A stretch of 64,000 nt of DNA. It comes from Rhizobium vallis (GTDB lineage Bacteria > Pseudomonadota > Alphaproteobacteria > Rhizobiales > Rhizobiaceae). The notes under the pieces are model-generated. The model was not told the DNA's origin and did not search any database. It saw nothing but the letters and a program-made list of their open reading frames with translations. The position numbers and the translations under genes are program-made. This document shows positions 1 to 8,057 of this stretch, one piece after another. Within the stretch, counting starts at the first letter, position 1; the number at the start of each line of letters is the position of its first letter. The stretch covers positions 590,001 through 654,000 of the forward strand of contig NZ_ML133686.1 in the NCBI RefSeq assembly GCF_003985155.1, written 5' to 3'.

Positions 1-679
1 GCGCTTGCGACAACTGCTGGGAGTCGGATGGCTGCGCCTCGGGCCCCAGGCTGTCCATCAGATTCTGCTTGAAGAACTGCTGCGAAAGGTCCGGCTGCGT
101 TTTGGTGAAGAGGTCAAGAGACTGCAGCGAATTGATCGCGTTGACTGTACGCTCGTCGCGAGGAAGATTTCCGAGCAAGGCCTGGGCCGAAAGCAAGGCA
201 TCCGGATCGCCTTCCGCCCTTGCGACCACGCGCCGGACGTTGTTGTCCTGCACGGTGATGTGGAAGACTCCGTTGTCAAATCGCTGAGCAATCATCGGGC
301 TGCCGTCGCCCGGACCCTTCCACTGACCAATCACCGAACGGGCGCTGCCTGTCATCGGTACGTCGCCCGTTATCCTGAAGCTGAAACCATACCAAACCTC
401 GTCACCGAAAATCGGCCACGTCTTCTTGGTGGTTCTCAACTCGGCGCGCTGGCAGTCGTCTTCGCATTCGAGACCGTTGTCGCCGTCCGTCGTGACGATG
501 TCGATGGCAGCGCTTCCGCAGCGTCCGGGTTTCTCGAACTGGTACTGACGCGACAGAATCTGCTGCGTCGTCCAATTTGTCGTATTCAGCCTATCTGAAT
601 CGAAGCTATCCTTGAGCCCTGCTGCGCAGGCGGCACCGCCGGAAAGAGCAATGACGAATGTCAGAAACGCACCTCGCAT
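1..679 (-). CDS. Heparin-lyase-I-like secreted polysaccharide lyase, C-terminus cut by window edge
   Basis: The frame is open from an ATG at 679 down to base 1, so about 226 N-terminal codons are present and the stop lies outside the window. The start MRGAFLTFVIALSGGAACAA looks like a signal peptide. The body contains VWYGFSFRI and VIGQWKGPGDGSPMIAQRF, the beta-strand and W-K patterns of the heparin lyase I / alginate-lyase-like jelly-roll family (Polysacc_lyase). The role would be cleavage of an acidic polysaccharide in the periplasm or outside the cell. It is the only ORF here supported by a recognisable protein, and the plus-strand frames over it are shadows. Family call is fairly good, substrate unknown. 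Confidence 0.72.
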   Translation of the reverse strand, partial: MRGAFLTFVIALSGGAACAAGLKDSFDSDRLNTTNWTTQQILSRQYQFEKPGRCGSAAIDIVTTDGDNGLECEDDCQRAELRTTKKTWPIFGDEVWYGFSFRITGDVPMTGSARSVIGQWKGPGDGSPMIAQRFDNGVFHITVQDNNVRRVVARAEGDPDALLSAQALLGNLPRDERTVNAINSLQSLDLFTKTQPDLSQQFFKQNLMDSLGPEAQPSDSQQLSQA

Positions 680-833
680 ACTGATCCCCGGTCAACGAGC
701 CACGGCGAATTATTATCATATGCTCGAGCGGATTGAAGTTCGGACAAGAAGGCCTTTTAAATTGGCCGCCGCCGTCAGGGAGAGCTTAACTTTCATCGGT
801 TAGGGTGTTTTCGTCGTTTTGGTGAAATAGCGC

Positions 834-1805
834 ATGGCTGACGAAGAAATACTTCCTTCAGAGGTTCTGACCTCGATATTGATGCGAATGTTCGAGTTTG
901 CGCCGATAGCGATGGCAATCTCAACCAGCGACACGGAGACATCGAGCTACCTCAAGGTAAACGATGCCTATCTGCGCCTGACAGGCCTGAAGTGGGATGA
1001 TATTCGCGGCAGGACGCTGACATCCGAGGGGGCTGCCATCAGCAGCCCGGCGCGTGATCGCAGACACCGCATGCTCGAGGAAGATGGCGGTTACGTGTTG
1101 GAGGAGGTCGATATCCGGCACGCCGACGGCACGGTCATCCCGACGCTGATTTCCGCTCAGCGCACGATCGTGGATGATGTTTCCTTCGATGTTGAAGTTA
1201 TTCTCGATGTTTCCGCACGTGTTCGACACCAGCATGAAATCGAACTTGCACTGCGCGCGTCGGCACGAACCGATACGCTCTCAGGGCTTCCCAACCGGGC
1301 CTGTTTCGACGAAGTGCTCTCCGAACATGTGGAGCGGATGCACGAGAGCGAAAAGCGCCTTGTGCTGGCATTCATCGATTTCAACGGGTTCAAGGCCGTC
1401 AACGATACGATGGGCCACGCAGCCGGCGATGAGGTGCTCAGAACCATTGCCAGCCGTTTTCGAGACAGTTTCCGAACAAATGACTTCATCGCACGTATTG
1501 GGGGCGACGAATTTGTCGTTCTGCTTGAGGTCGATCCGGCCCATTTGAACGACGTCGAGCCGACGCTGACCAATGCGATGGACCGCATTTTCAAACCGAT
1601 GGCGATCGAAGGCGCCGTGGTCGAACTCGGCGCCGCAGTCGGTGTCACGATGCTGCAGCCGGACGACGACGTGACGTCATTCATGAAGCGTGCCGACAGC
1701 TATATGTATCTTGCCAAGCAGACGGGCGAGCGGCTCGCACTGGTCTGGCTTGGCCATCCCGGTCTTGCCCACGCCGGCGGCAGGGTGGTCCGGAGCCGCC
1801 GTTAG
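834..1805 (+). CDS. PAS-GGDEF diguanylate cyclase
   Basis: 323 aa, no membrane segment. A PAS sensor domain covers about residues 15-130 (FEFAPIAMAIS, then a PAC-like end), followed by a GGDEF domain from about 145. The active-site loop is RIGGDEFVVL at 221-230, an intact GGDEF, so it should make cyclic di-GMP from two GTP. RTND at 214-217 sits exactly five residues before GGDEF, which is the RxxD inhibitory site for product feedback. No EAL domain. The ATG at 834 has only a poor SD. It stands alone, convergent with the PDZ gene. The signal sensed by PAS cannot be read from sequence. Confidence 0.93.
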   Translation: MADEEILPSEVLTSILMRMFEFAPIAMAISTSDTETSSYLKVNDAYLRLTGLKWDDIRGRTLTSEGAAISSPARDRRHRMLEEDGGYVLEEVDIRHADGTVIPTLISAQRTIVDDVSFDVEVILDVSARVRHQHEIELALRASARTDTLSGLPNRACFDEVLSEHVERMHESEKRLVLAFIDFNGFKAVNDTMGHAAGDEVLRTIASRFRDSFRTNDFIARIGGDEFVVLLEVDPAHLNDVEPTLTNAMDRIFKPMAIEGAVVELGAAVGVTMLQPDDDVTSFMKRADSYMYLAKQTGERLALVWLGHPGLAHAGGRVVRSRR

Positions 1806-1810
1806 AGCCT

Positions 1811-1843
1811 TTCCTGGTCAGAATGCTGCAATCTGACCAGGAA
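1811..1843 (+). terminator. Perfect 12-bp hairpin after the cyclase gene, possible terminator
   Basis: Arms TTCCTGGTCAGA (1811-1822) and TCTGACCAGGAA (1832-1843) are perfect complements with a 9-nt loop, starting 6 nt after the stop codon. There is no T-run, so Rho-independent termination is uncertain. Bases 1844-1962, up to the convergent PDZ gene, show nothing else I recognise. Confidence 0.45.
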
Positions 1844-1962
1844 GGATCCTGGAGTTTGATTGCGACTTCCCTCACGCGCTCGATCATTGCATCGGCCACA
1901 ACGTGGTGGCCGATGCGCTGCTGCAGATGGGTGAGACGCGGTAGAGCCTTGCCAGGCTATGA

Positions 1963-2676
1963 TTAGCCGTCGTCGGAATCGCCGTCCGAGTCATCGCCGC
2001 CATCATCATCGCTACCGGCGTCGTCGTCGCCGTCATCGTCGGAACTATCGTCGCTCGCCTCTTCGCTTGTTTCCTCGTCGCTGGAAGATTCTTCCTGCGT
2101 CATCGCTTCCTCGACGGTTGTCTCTTCGCTTTCATAGGAGGACTCGATTGTCTGCGTTTCCTCGGACACATATTCGGAATAGGAGAAGGACGTCTCCGAT
2201 GTGTCGCTCTCCCAGCTCGAAACTTCCGTGACCGAGATGGCCTCGTTGTACTCCTCAAGCGTGATGACGGCGGCGACAGCCACCGGCGCACCGTCCCGAA
2301 GGACGGCGAGGGCGATATCGGATTTACCCGCTTTCAGATCGCGGCTGACAGCGACGTCGACGTCGACAGGTTTGTGAACCTTATGCCCGTGAACCTCTGA
2401 CAGCACATCGCCCGGCTTGATTCCCTGCTTGTCGGCGACGCCGCCCTTCTTGACCGAGAGCACCAATACGCCGTGTTCACCCTTGGCAAGCTTGAACTTC
2501 TTTATGACCGCCTTGTTGACGGGCAGCAGCAACGCATCGAGCGCCTTGGAAATCTGAGGCGAAGGAAGCCCATGCTTCGGCGGCGCCGCGGCATAGGCGG
2601 CGGAATATCCGGTCAATGGCGATGTAATGTTAGCAATAATAAGCAATGCGCGTAGCGCGTTATATGAGGTCTTCAA
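1963..2676 (-). CDS. Secreted PDZ-domain protein with long acidic Ser/Glu/Asp tail
   Basis: 237 aa. The start codon is TTG at 2676, preceded by GGTGGAG at good spacing. The upstream in-frame TAG leaves no ATG alternative. Residues 1-30 form a signal peptide ending AAYAA. Residues 65-140 resemble a PDZ fold of the DegP/HtrA kind (GVADKQGIKPGDVLSEVHG), but no protease domain is attached. Residues 141-237 form a tail of about 97 residues rich in S, E, D and T with no Lys, Arg, His, Cys or Pro, ending in runs of Asp and Gly. Such a tail suggests cation binding or an extended linker. A periplasmic adaptor or chaperone role is inference only. Confidence 0.75.
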   Translation of the reverse strand: MKTSYNALRALLIIANITSPLTGYSAAYAAAPPKHGLPSPQISKALDALLLPVNKAVIKKFKLAKGEHGVLVLSVKKGGVADKQGIKPGDVLSEVHGHKVHKPVDVDVAVSRDLKAGKSDIALAVLRDGAPVAVAAVITLEEYNEAISVTEVSSWESDTSETSFSYSEYVSEETQTIESSYESEETTVEEAMTQEESSSDEETSEEASDDSSDDDGDDDAGSDDDGGDDSDGDSDDG

Positions 2677-3001
2677 CGACTTTTCTCCACCCTATGCTGT
2701 TGGCTTTGCATAGAGTGCGAGGAGTATCAGTCTGGCTTTAATATATCTCTAATTTATTGGAGAAACGTAACGCGATTCTTTCGTGAGCCCGTGTTCGATA
2801 AACTGCGCCAGGCGATTTATGACCATATAAGCATCCAAAGACGCGATTCAGTTAACGATTAACGATCCCTGACTCCGGCCGGTGTGATGCCGATTGAGAG
2901 TCTGATGGCGCAAACCCACTTGACGCCTCTCCATCTTTGAGAAATGCTAAGATGTCAGACCAATTTCAGAGGTCGGCTGCCTGATAAGAAGATGGGGAAC
3001 C
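2677..3001. other. 325-bp divergent intergenic region
   Basis: AT-rich spacer between the PDZ gene and the GntR regulator. It holds the SD for the PDZ gene (near 2685), a possible promoter for the regulator (TTGACG at 2920-2925 with TGCTAA at 2945-2950, 19-nt spacing, so weak) and a FadR-type half palindrome at 2952-2962. I see no ORF with coding character and no RNA gene. Confidence 0.5.
2952..2962 (+). promoter_or_regulatory. Candidate operator of the FadR-family regulator
   Basis: ATGTCAGACCA contains GT-N3-AC, the core of the FadR-subfamily operator (consensus TNGTNNNACNA), with one end mismatched. It lies 40 bp before the regulator start, just after the possible -10, which would suit autorepression. 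Confidence 0.35.
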
Positions 3002-3724
3002 ATGAAGGCAAATCGTAGCGACAGGCCGGTGATCCGGCCGCTTCCCGTCATGGACCGGGCGCGTCAGGTGACTGATGCGTTGGCGGATTATGTCGAGGAA
3101 GCCAGGTTGCAGGCTGGGGACCGGCTGCCGGCCGAGCGCGAGCTGATGGCGGCGCTTGCCGTCGGCCGTTCGACCATTCGCGAAGCGATCCGCCACTTTC
3201 AGGCGCTCGGCGTCATCGAGACGCGCAAGGGCAGTGGTACTTATCTGTTAAAGCCGGTTTCCCGGGCGACGATCCACATGCCGCTGTCCTTCGACGCGGT
3301 TCATTTGCGCGACGCGCTCTTACAGACGCTGGAGGTTCGCCGCGGCATCGAATGCGAGGCGGGCATGGTCGCGGCCCGTCGACGCACAAGGAAAGACCTC
3401 GTCATCATCGAGGAAAAGCTTGATGAAATGGAGCGGGTGCACCTGGAGAAAGGCACCTCCGGGCCGGAGGATCTAGCCTTCCATCTTGCCGTCTACGACG
3501 CCACCCACAATCCGCTATTTCGCCAGCTTCTCGAACAGATGCGCGAGACCTTCGAGCGCTTCTGGGAGCACCCTTTCGACCGGCAGGATTTCGCCCGCCG
3601 GTCCTTTCCCTTTCATCGCACCCTTTTCGACGCGATCGCTGCGGGAGATCCGGAGGCGGCGCGCGCGGAAACATTGAAAATTCTCGATATCGTCGAGGAA
3701 GACATCAAGGAAATGTCCAAATGA
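3002..3724 (+). CDS. GntR-family (FadR subfamily) transcriptional regulator
   Basis: 240 aa. An N-terminal winged helix at about 22-85 includes LPAERELMAALAVGRSTIRE and the wing GSGTYL. The rest is an all-helical FCD effector domain with the metal-binding histidines expected of the family. FadR-type regulators usually respond to an organic acid or sugar acid handled by the adjacent genes. The stop overlaps the next start by ATGA (3721-3724), so it is translationally coupled to the PLP enzyme and is very likely the local regulator of the transporter operon. SD GGGGA precedes the ATG. Confidence 0.92.
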   Translation: MKANRSDRPVIRPLPVMDRARQVTDALADYVEEARLQAGDRLPAERELMAALAVGRSTIREAIRHFQALGVIETRKGSGTYLLKPVSRATIHMPLSFDAVHLRDALLQTLEVRRGIECEAGMVAARRRTRKDLVIIEEKLDEMERVHLEKGTSGPEDLAFHLAVYDATHNPLFRQLLEQMRETFERFWEHPFDRQDFARRSFPFHRTLFDAIAAGDPEAARAETLKILDIVEEDIKEMSK

Positions 3725-4893
3725 GCAGCGGCGCAGACCCGTTCGATCTCGCTTCCATCATCACGGCTCACGACGAAGGCAACTTCGCCGAAGCCGTCGT
3801 GCCGCCGATTTTCCAGACCTCGCTTTTCACCTTTTCCGATTACGATGAGATGATCGCCTCCTATCGCGGCGAGAAGGTCCGCCCGATCTATACGCGCGGG
3901 CTGAACCCGACGGTGCGCGCCTTCGAGGAAATGCTGGCCAAGCTCGAGGGTGCCGAGGATGCGCTGGGTTTTGCAAGCGGTATGGCGGCGATCTCGTCGG
4001 CCGTACTGAGCTTCGTCGAGCCGGGCGACCGCATCGTCGCGGTCAAACATGTCTATCCCGACGCATTTCGTCTGTTCGGCACCATCCTGAAGCGGATGAA
4101 GATCGAGGTGACCTATGTCGATGGGCGCGACGAGGAGGCGGTCGCGAGAGTGCTGCCCGGCGCCAAGGTCTTGTACCTGGAAAGCCCGACGAGTTGGGTG
4201 ATGGAGGCGCACGACGTCGGCGCGCTCGCAGCGCTCGCCAGGCGGCACGGCGTCGTCTCGATGATCGACAACAGCTGGGCGAGCCCATTCTTCCAGCGGC
4301 CGCTGACGCTCGGCGTCGATCTCGTCATCCATTCCGCCTCGAAATATCTCGGCGGCCACAGCGATGTGGTGGCAGGCGTCGTTGCCGGTTCCAAGGAGAT
4401 GATCGCGCGCATCAAGGCCGAGGCCTATCCCTATCTCGGCGGCAAGCTGTCGCCCTTCGACGCCTGGCTCCTGATCCGCGGCCTGCGCACGCTGCCGCTG
4501 CGTATGAAAGCGCACGAGGCCTCCGCCCTCGAAATTGCCAGGCGTCTGCAGCGGCTCGAGGTGGTGGAGACGGTCTGCCATCCCGGCCTCGCCAACCGTC
4601 TGCCCGCCGGGCTCAACGGTACGTCGGGCCTGTTTTCGTTCATCTTCCGCGAAGGCGTCGATATCCGCGCCTTCGCCGATCACCTCAAGCTTTTCAAACT
4701 GGGTGTAAGCTGGGGTGGACATGAAAGCCTGATCGTACCGGGCGAGGTGGTGCTTCAGCAAAAGGCACAGCCGAATTCCGCGCATGCCTTTGGCATCCAT
4801 GCGCGATCCGTACGCCTCCATGTCGGCCTCGAAGGAACCGAGGCTCTGTGGAGGGACATCGAGGAGGCGCTCGCCGCCGCCTCTCAATCCTGA
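3721..4893 (+). CDS. PLP-dependent Cys/Met metabolism enzyme (cystathionine gamma-synthase/lyase family)
   Basis: 390 aa, the normal family length. YTRGLNPT at 57-64 matches the phosphate-binding Y-x-R...NPT motif, and the Schiff-base lysine is K208 in HSASKYLGGHSD. ASGMAA at 85-90 is the usual PLP-contact loop. Members act in trans-sulfuration, such as cystathionine beta- or gamma-lyase or O-acyl-homoserine sulfhydrylase, and the exact reaction cannot be read here. It overlaps the GntR gene and is 31 bp before a sugar-type ABC importer, an odd pairing suggesting that the enzyme acts on the imported compound rather than in general methionine synthesis. Confidence 0.88.
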   Translation: MSSGADPFDLASIITAHDEGNFAEAVVPPIFQTSLFTFSDYDEMIASYRGEKVRPIYTRGLNPTVRAFEEMLAKLEGAEDALGFASGMAAISSAVLSFVEPGDRIVAVKHVYPDAFRLFGTILKRMKIEVTYVDGRDEEAVARVLPGAKVLYLESPTSWVMEAHDVGALAALARRHGVVSMIDNSWASPFFQRPLTLGVDLVIHSASKYLGGHSDVVAGVVAGSKEMIARIKAEAYPYLGGKLSPFDAWLLIRGLRTLPLRMKAHEASALEIARRLQRLEVVETVCHPGLANRLPAGLNGTSGLFSFIFREGVDIRAFADHLKLFKLGVSWGGHESLIVPGEVVLQQKAQPNSAHAFGIHARSVRLHVGLEGTEALWRDIEEALAAASQS

Positions 4894-4924
4894 AACCCAA
4901 GAGACCAAGAAGGGGGAACTGAGC

Positions 4925-6184
4925 ATGAAAAAGCTAATAATCTCGACGCTCTTTGCTTCGATGATGGCGGGTACGGCCTTGGCCGACACGACGTTGAAGC
5001 TTGTCGAAGTCATCACCAGCCCGGAGCGCACCGAAACGCTGAAATCGATCGTCGGCAAGTTCGAGGCCGCCAATCCCGGCACCAAGGTCGACATCATCTC
5101 TCTGCCCTGGAACGAAGCCTTCCAGAAGTTTGCCACCATGGTGTCGGCCGGCGACGTGCCCGATGTGATGGAGATGCCCGATACCTGGCTGTCGCTCTAT
5201 GCCAATAACGGCATGCTCGAGAGCCTCGAGCCGTACCTTGAAAAGTGGGAGCACACCAAGGAGCTGACGCCGCGCGCGCTCGAACTCGGCCGCGACGTCA
5301 AGAACACCGCCTATATGCTGCCCTACGGCTTCTATCTCAGGGCAATGTTCTACAACAAGAAGCTGCTTTCTGAAGCCGGTGTCGCCGCACCGCCGAAGAC
5401 GCTGGAGGAATTCACTGCCGCTTCGGAAAAAGTCTCCAAACTGTCCGGCAAATACGGCTACTGCATGCGCGGCGGACCTGGCGGCCTCAACGGCTGGATG
5501 ATCTTCGCCGCCTCGATGGCTGGCTCGAACAAGTACTTCAACGAGGACGGCACCTCGACGATGAACAGCCCCGGCTGGGCCAAGGGCATCGAATGGATGG
5601 TCGATCTCTACAAGAAGGGCTATGCGCCGAAGGATAGCGTCAACTGGGGCTTCAACGAAGTCGTCGCCGGCTTCTATTCCGGCACCTGCGCTTTCCTCGA
5701 TCAGGATCCGGATGCGTTGATCGCCATCGCCGAACGCATGAACAAGGACGATTTCGGCGTCATGCCGCTGCCGAAGGGTCCTGACGGCAAGTCGTTCCCG
5801 ACGATCGGCTATGGCGGCTGGTCGATGTTCACCACGAGCGGCAACAAGGATCTCTCCTGGAAGCTGATCGCCACCCTCGAAGGGCCGGAAGGCAATATCG
5901 AGTGGAACAAGCGCATCGGCGCCCTGCCGGCCTATACGGCCGCCGAGAAGGATCCCTTCTATGCCGGTGACCAGTTCAAGGGCTGGTTCGAGGAACTGGC
6001 CGATCCGAACACGGTACCAACCGTGATGCCGACCTATCTCGAGGAATTCGCCTTCTTCAAGGATTCGCTGGCGATCAAGACCTCGCAGCAGGCCATGCTG
6101 GGCGATATCTCGGCGAAGGACCTGGCTGACCAGTGGGCGGAATATCTGACCAAGGCACAGCAGAAGTTCTTGTCGAAGAAATAA
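4925..6184 (+). CDS. ABC transporter substrate-binding protein, family 1 (sugar type)
   Basis: 419 aa from the ATG at 4925. The longer open frame from 4784 overlaps the previous gene and lacks a signal peptide at its start. A GGGGGA SD lies 6-12 nt upstream. MKKLIISTLFASMMAGTALA is a clear signal peptide with cleavage after ALA. The mature protein has the UgpB/MalE-like fold (VDIISLPWNEAFQKFATM, then the Trp-rich hinge). It would capture an oligosaccharide, glycerol-phosphate-like or similar ligand in the periplasm and deliver it to the two permeases downstream. Ligand unknown. Confidence 0.92.
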   Translation: MKKLIISTLFASMMAGTALADTTLKLVEVITSPERTETLKSIVGKFEAANPGTKVDIISLPWNEAFQKFATMVSAGDVPDVMEMPDTWLSLYANNGMLESLEPYLEKWEHTKELTPRALELGRDVKNTAYMLPYGFYLRAMFYNKKLLSEAGVAAPPKTLEEFTAASEKVSKLSGKYGYCMRGGPGGLNGWMIFAASMAGSNKYFNEDGTSTMNSPGWAKGIEWMVDLYKKGYAPKDSVNWGFNEVVAGFYSGTCAFLDQDPDALIAIAERMNKDDFGVMPLPKGPDGKSFPTIGYGGWSMFTTSGNKDLSWKLIATLEGPEGNIEWNKRIGALPAYTAAEKDPFYAGDQFKGWFEELADPNTVPTVMPTYLEEFAFFKDSLAIKTSQQAMLGDISAKDLADQWAEYLTKAQQKFLSKK

Positions 6185-6196
6185 GTGACTGACCAT

Positions 6197-6233
6197 CGGC
6201 GGCGGCTTCAGGATAGGGCCGCCGCCGCTTCTT
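6197..6233 (+). terminator. GC-rich hairpin with T-tract between binding protein and permease
   Basis: Arms CGGCGGCGGC (6197-6206) and GCCGCCGCCG (6218-6227) with an 11-nt loop, then cttctttttt. It sits 13 nt after the binding-protein stop. Such elements commonly terminate part of the transcripts or protect the 3' end, giving more binding protein than permease. Confidence 0.65.
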
Positions 6234-6251
6234 TTTTGAGACAGACGGCGC

Positions 6252-7217
6252 ATGAACGCCGCGAATGGGAATTTCTGGCTGATGACCATTTCCGCCGATA
6301 CGCTCGACATGCGTCGCGACCGCAGACCATGGCTGCGTCGCCTTGCCGATGCTTCGGAGCCCTATCTCTACAGTGCGCCCTCGCTGATCCTGATCATAGC
6401 CGTGATGCTGGTGCCGCTGACATTAGGCGTTTCCTACGCCTTCCGCGATATCCAGCTGCTCAATCCCTTTTCCGGCGGCTTCATCGGGCTCGATCATTTC
6501 CGCGAGCTTTCCGGGGATGCCGCCTTCTACGGCGCGCTGAGGAATACGCTCTGGTGGACCGGCGCCTCCGTCGTCCTGCAATTCGTCTTCGGGCTGATCC
6601 TGGCGCTGCTGCTTGACAAACCATTCCCGGGCCGGGCAATCGCGCAGGCGCTGGTTTTCCTGCCCTGGGCCGTGCCGTCCTTCCTCGCCGGCCTCAACTG
6701 GGCCTGGCTGTTCAATCCGGTGATCGGGCCGATCCCGCACTGGCTCTTCGCGCTCGGGCTGATGCATGAGCCGGGCAATATCCTTTCCGATCCCAACCAT
6801 GCCATGTGGGGGCCGATCATCGCCAACGTCTGGTGGGGCATTCCCTTCTTCGCGATCACTCTGCTTGCGGCGCTGCAGGCGATCCCGCGCGATCTCTACG
6901 AGGCGGCGTCGATCGACGGCGCCGGCTGGTTCCAGCGCTTCCGCTCTATCACCCTGCCGTTTCTGGCGCCGACGATCGCCATCACCGTGCTGCTGCGCAC
7001 GGTCTGGATCTCCAATTTCGCCGATCTCATCGTCGTCATGACCAATGGCGGGCCGGCGGATCGGACGCAGATCGTCGCCAGCTATATTTTCACGACGGCC
7101 TTCAAGCGGCTGGATTTCGGCTATGCCTCGGCGATCGCGCTGGTGCTGCTTGCGCTGCTGCTCGCCTATTCGATGCTGATCATCCTGCTGCGGCAAACGC
7201 TGCTGAACAAGGATTGA
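6252..7217 (+). CDS. ABC sugar permease, MalF type
   Basis: 321 aa with six predicted membrane helices from about residue 40. The cytoplasmic EAA loop is EAASIDGAGWFQRFRSITLP, which docks on the ATPase. A second ATG at 6282 (MTISADTL) is possible. Neither has a strong SD, and the first is kept. Only 4 nt separate it from the next permease. Forms a heterodimeric channel with the downstream gene. Confidence 0.92.
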   Translation: MNAANGNFWLMTISADTLDMRRDRRPWLRRLADASEPYLYSAPSLILIIAVMLVPLTLGVSYAFRDIQLLNPFSGGFIGLDHFRELSGDAAFYGALRNTLWWTGASVVLQFVFGLILALLLDKPFPGRAIAQALVFLPWAVPSFLAGLNWAWLFNPVIGPIPHWLFALGLMHEPGNILSDPNHAMWGPIIANVWWGIPFFAITLLAALQAIPRDLYEAASIDGAGWFQRFRSITLPFLAPTIAITVLLRTVWISNFADLIVVMTNGGPADRTQIVASYIFTTAFKRLDFGYASAIALVLLALLLAYSMLIILLRQTLLNKD

Positions 7218-7221
7218 GGCC

Positions 7222-8052
7222 ATGAGACGATCCGTCATTCCCACGATCGCGCACCGCCTGGCGATCCTCTGCTACATCGCCTTCGCGCTCTTCCCGCTGT
7301 TTTGGTTGCTCAAGGTCTCGGTGACGCCGAACGACCTGCTCTATACCGAGGGCGTGCGCATGTGGCCGTCGCGCACGACATGGGATCACTATGCCTTCGT
7401 GCTGCAGCACAGCGCCTTTCCGACCTTCTTCAAGAACAGCCTGATCGTCTCGGCCTCGACGGCCGTGACGGTCACGATCTCAGCCTCGCTCTCCGGCTAC
7501 GCGCTGTCGCGCTTTAATTTCCGGGCGAAGTACTGGATCGTCGCCCTGATGCTGCTGACCCAGATGTTCCCGCTGGTCATGCTGGTCGCGCCGATCTTCA
7601 AGATCCTTTCGCCCTTACATCTGACCAACAGCCTGACCGGGCTCGTCATCGTCTACACCGCCTTCAACGTTCCCTTCGCCACCTTCCTGATGCAGTCCTT
7701 TTTCGATGGCATCCCGAGGGATCTCGAAGAGGCGGCGATGATCGACGGCGCGACGCAGTTCACGGCATTCCGCCAGATCATCCTGCCGCTGACGCTGCCC
7801 GGCATCGCCGCGACGCTCGGCTTCGTCTTCACCGCCGCCTGGAGCGAACTGCTCTTCGCGCTGATGCTGATCAACGGCAATGATGCGGCGACCTTCCCGG
7901 TCGGCCTTCTCACCTTCGTTTCGAAATTCTCGGTGGATTTCGGACAGATGATGGCGGCGGGCGTCATGGCGCTCATCCCGGCCGGCCTCTTCTTCCTGCT
8001 TATCCAGCGTTATCTCGTCCAGGGCCTGACGGCCGGTGCGGTCAAGGGTTAA
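7222..8052 (+). CDS. ABC sugar permease, MalG type
   Basis: 276 aa, six membrane helices, with EAA loop EEAAMIDGATQFTAFRQIIL. The GAGG SD overlaps the previous stop region. Partner of the upstream MalF-type permease. The ATPase begins 5 nt downstream, so the three genes are surely co-transcribed. Confidence 0.93.
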   Translation: MRRSVIPTIAHRLAILCYIAFALFPLFWLLKVSVTPNDLLYTEGVRMWPSRTTWDHYAFVLQHSAFPTFFKNSLIVSASTAVTVTISASLSGYALSRFNFRAKYWIVALMLLTQMFPLVMLVAPIFKILSPLHLTNSLTGLVIVYTAFNVPFATFLMQSFFDGIPRDLEEAAMIDGATQFTAFRQIILPLTLPGIAATLGFVFTAAWSELLFALMLINGNDAATFPVGLLTFVSKFSVDFGQMMAAGVMALIPAGLFFLLIQRYLVQGLTAGAVKG

Positions 8053-8057
8053 ACAAA

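Noticed and set aside
612..803. 63-codon plus-strand frame upstream of the cyclase
   Set aside because: Overlaps the signal peptide region of the lyase and the divergent promoter; no SD.
3613..5139. 508-codon minus-strand frame over the PLP gene
   Set aside because: Lies opposite a clear enzyme gene, without SD or recognisable product.
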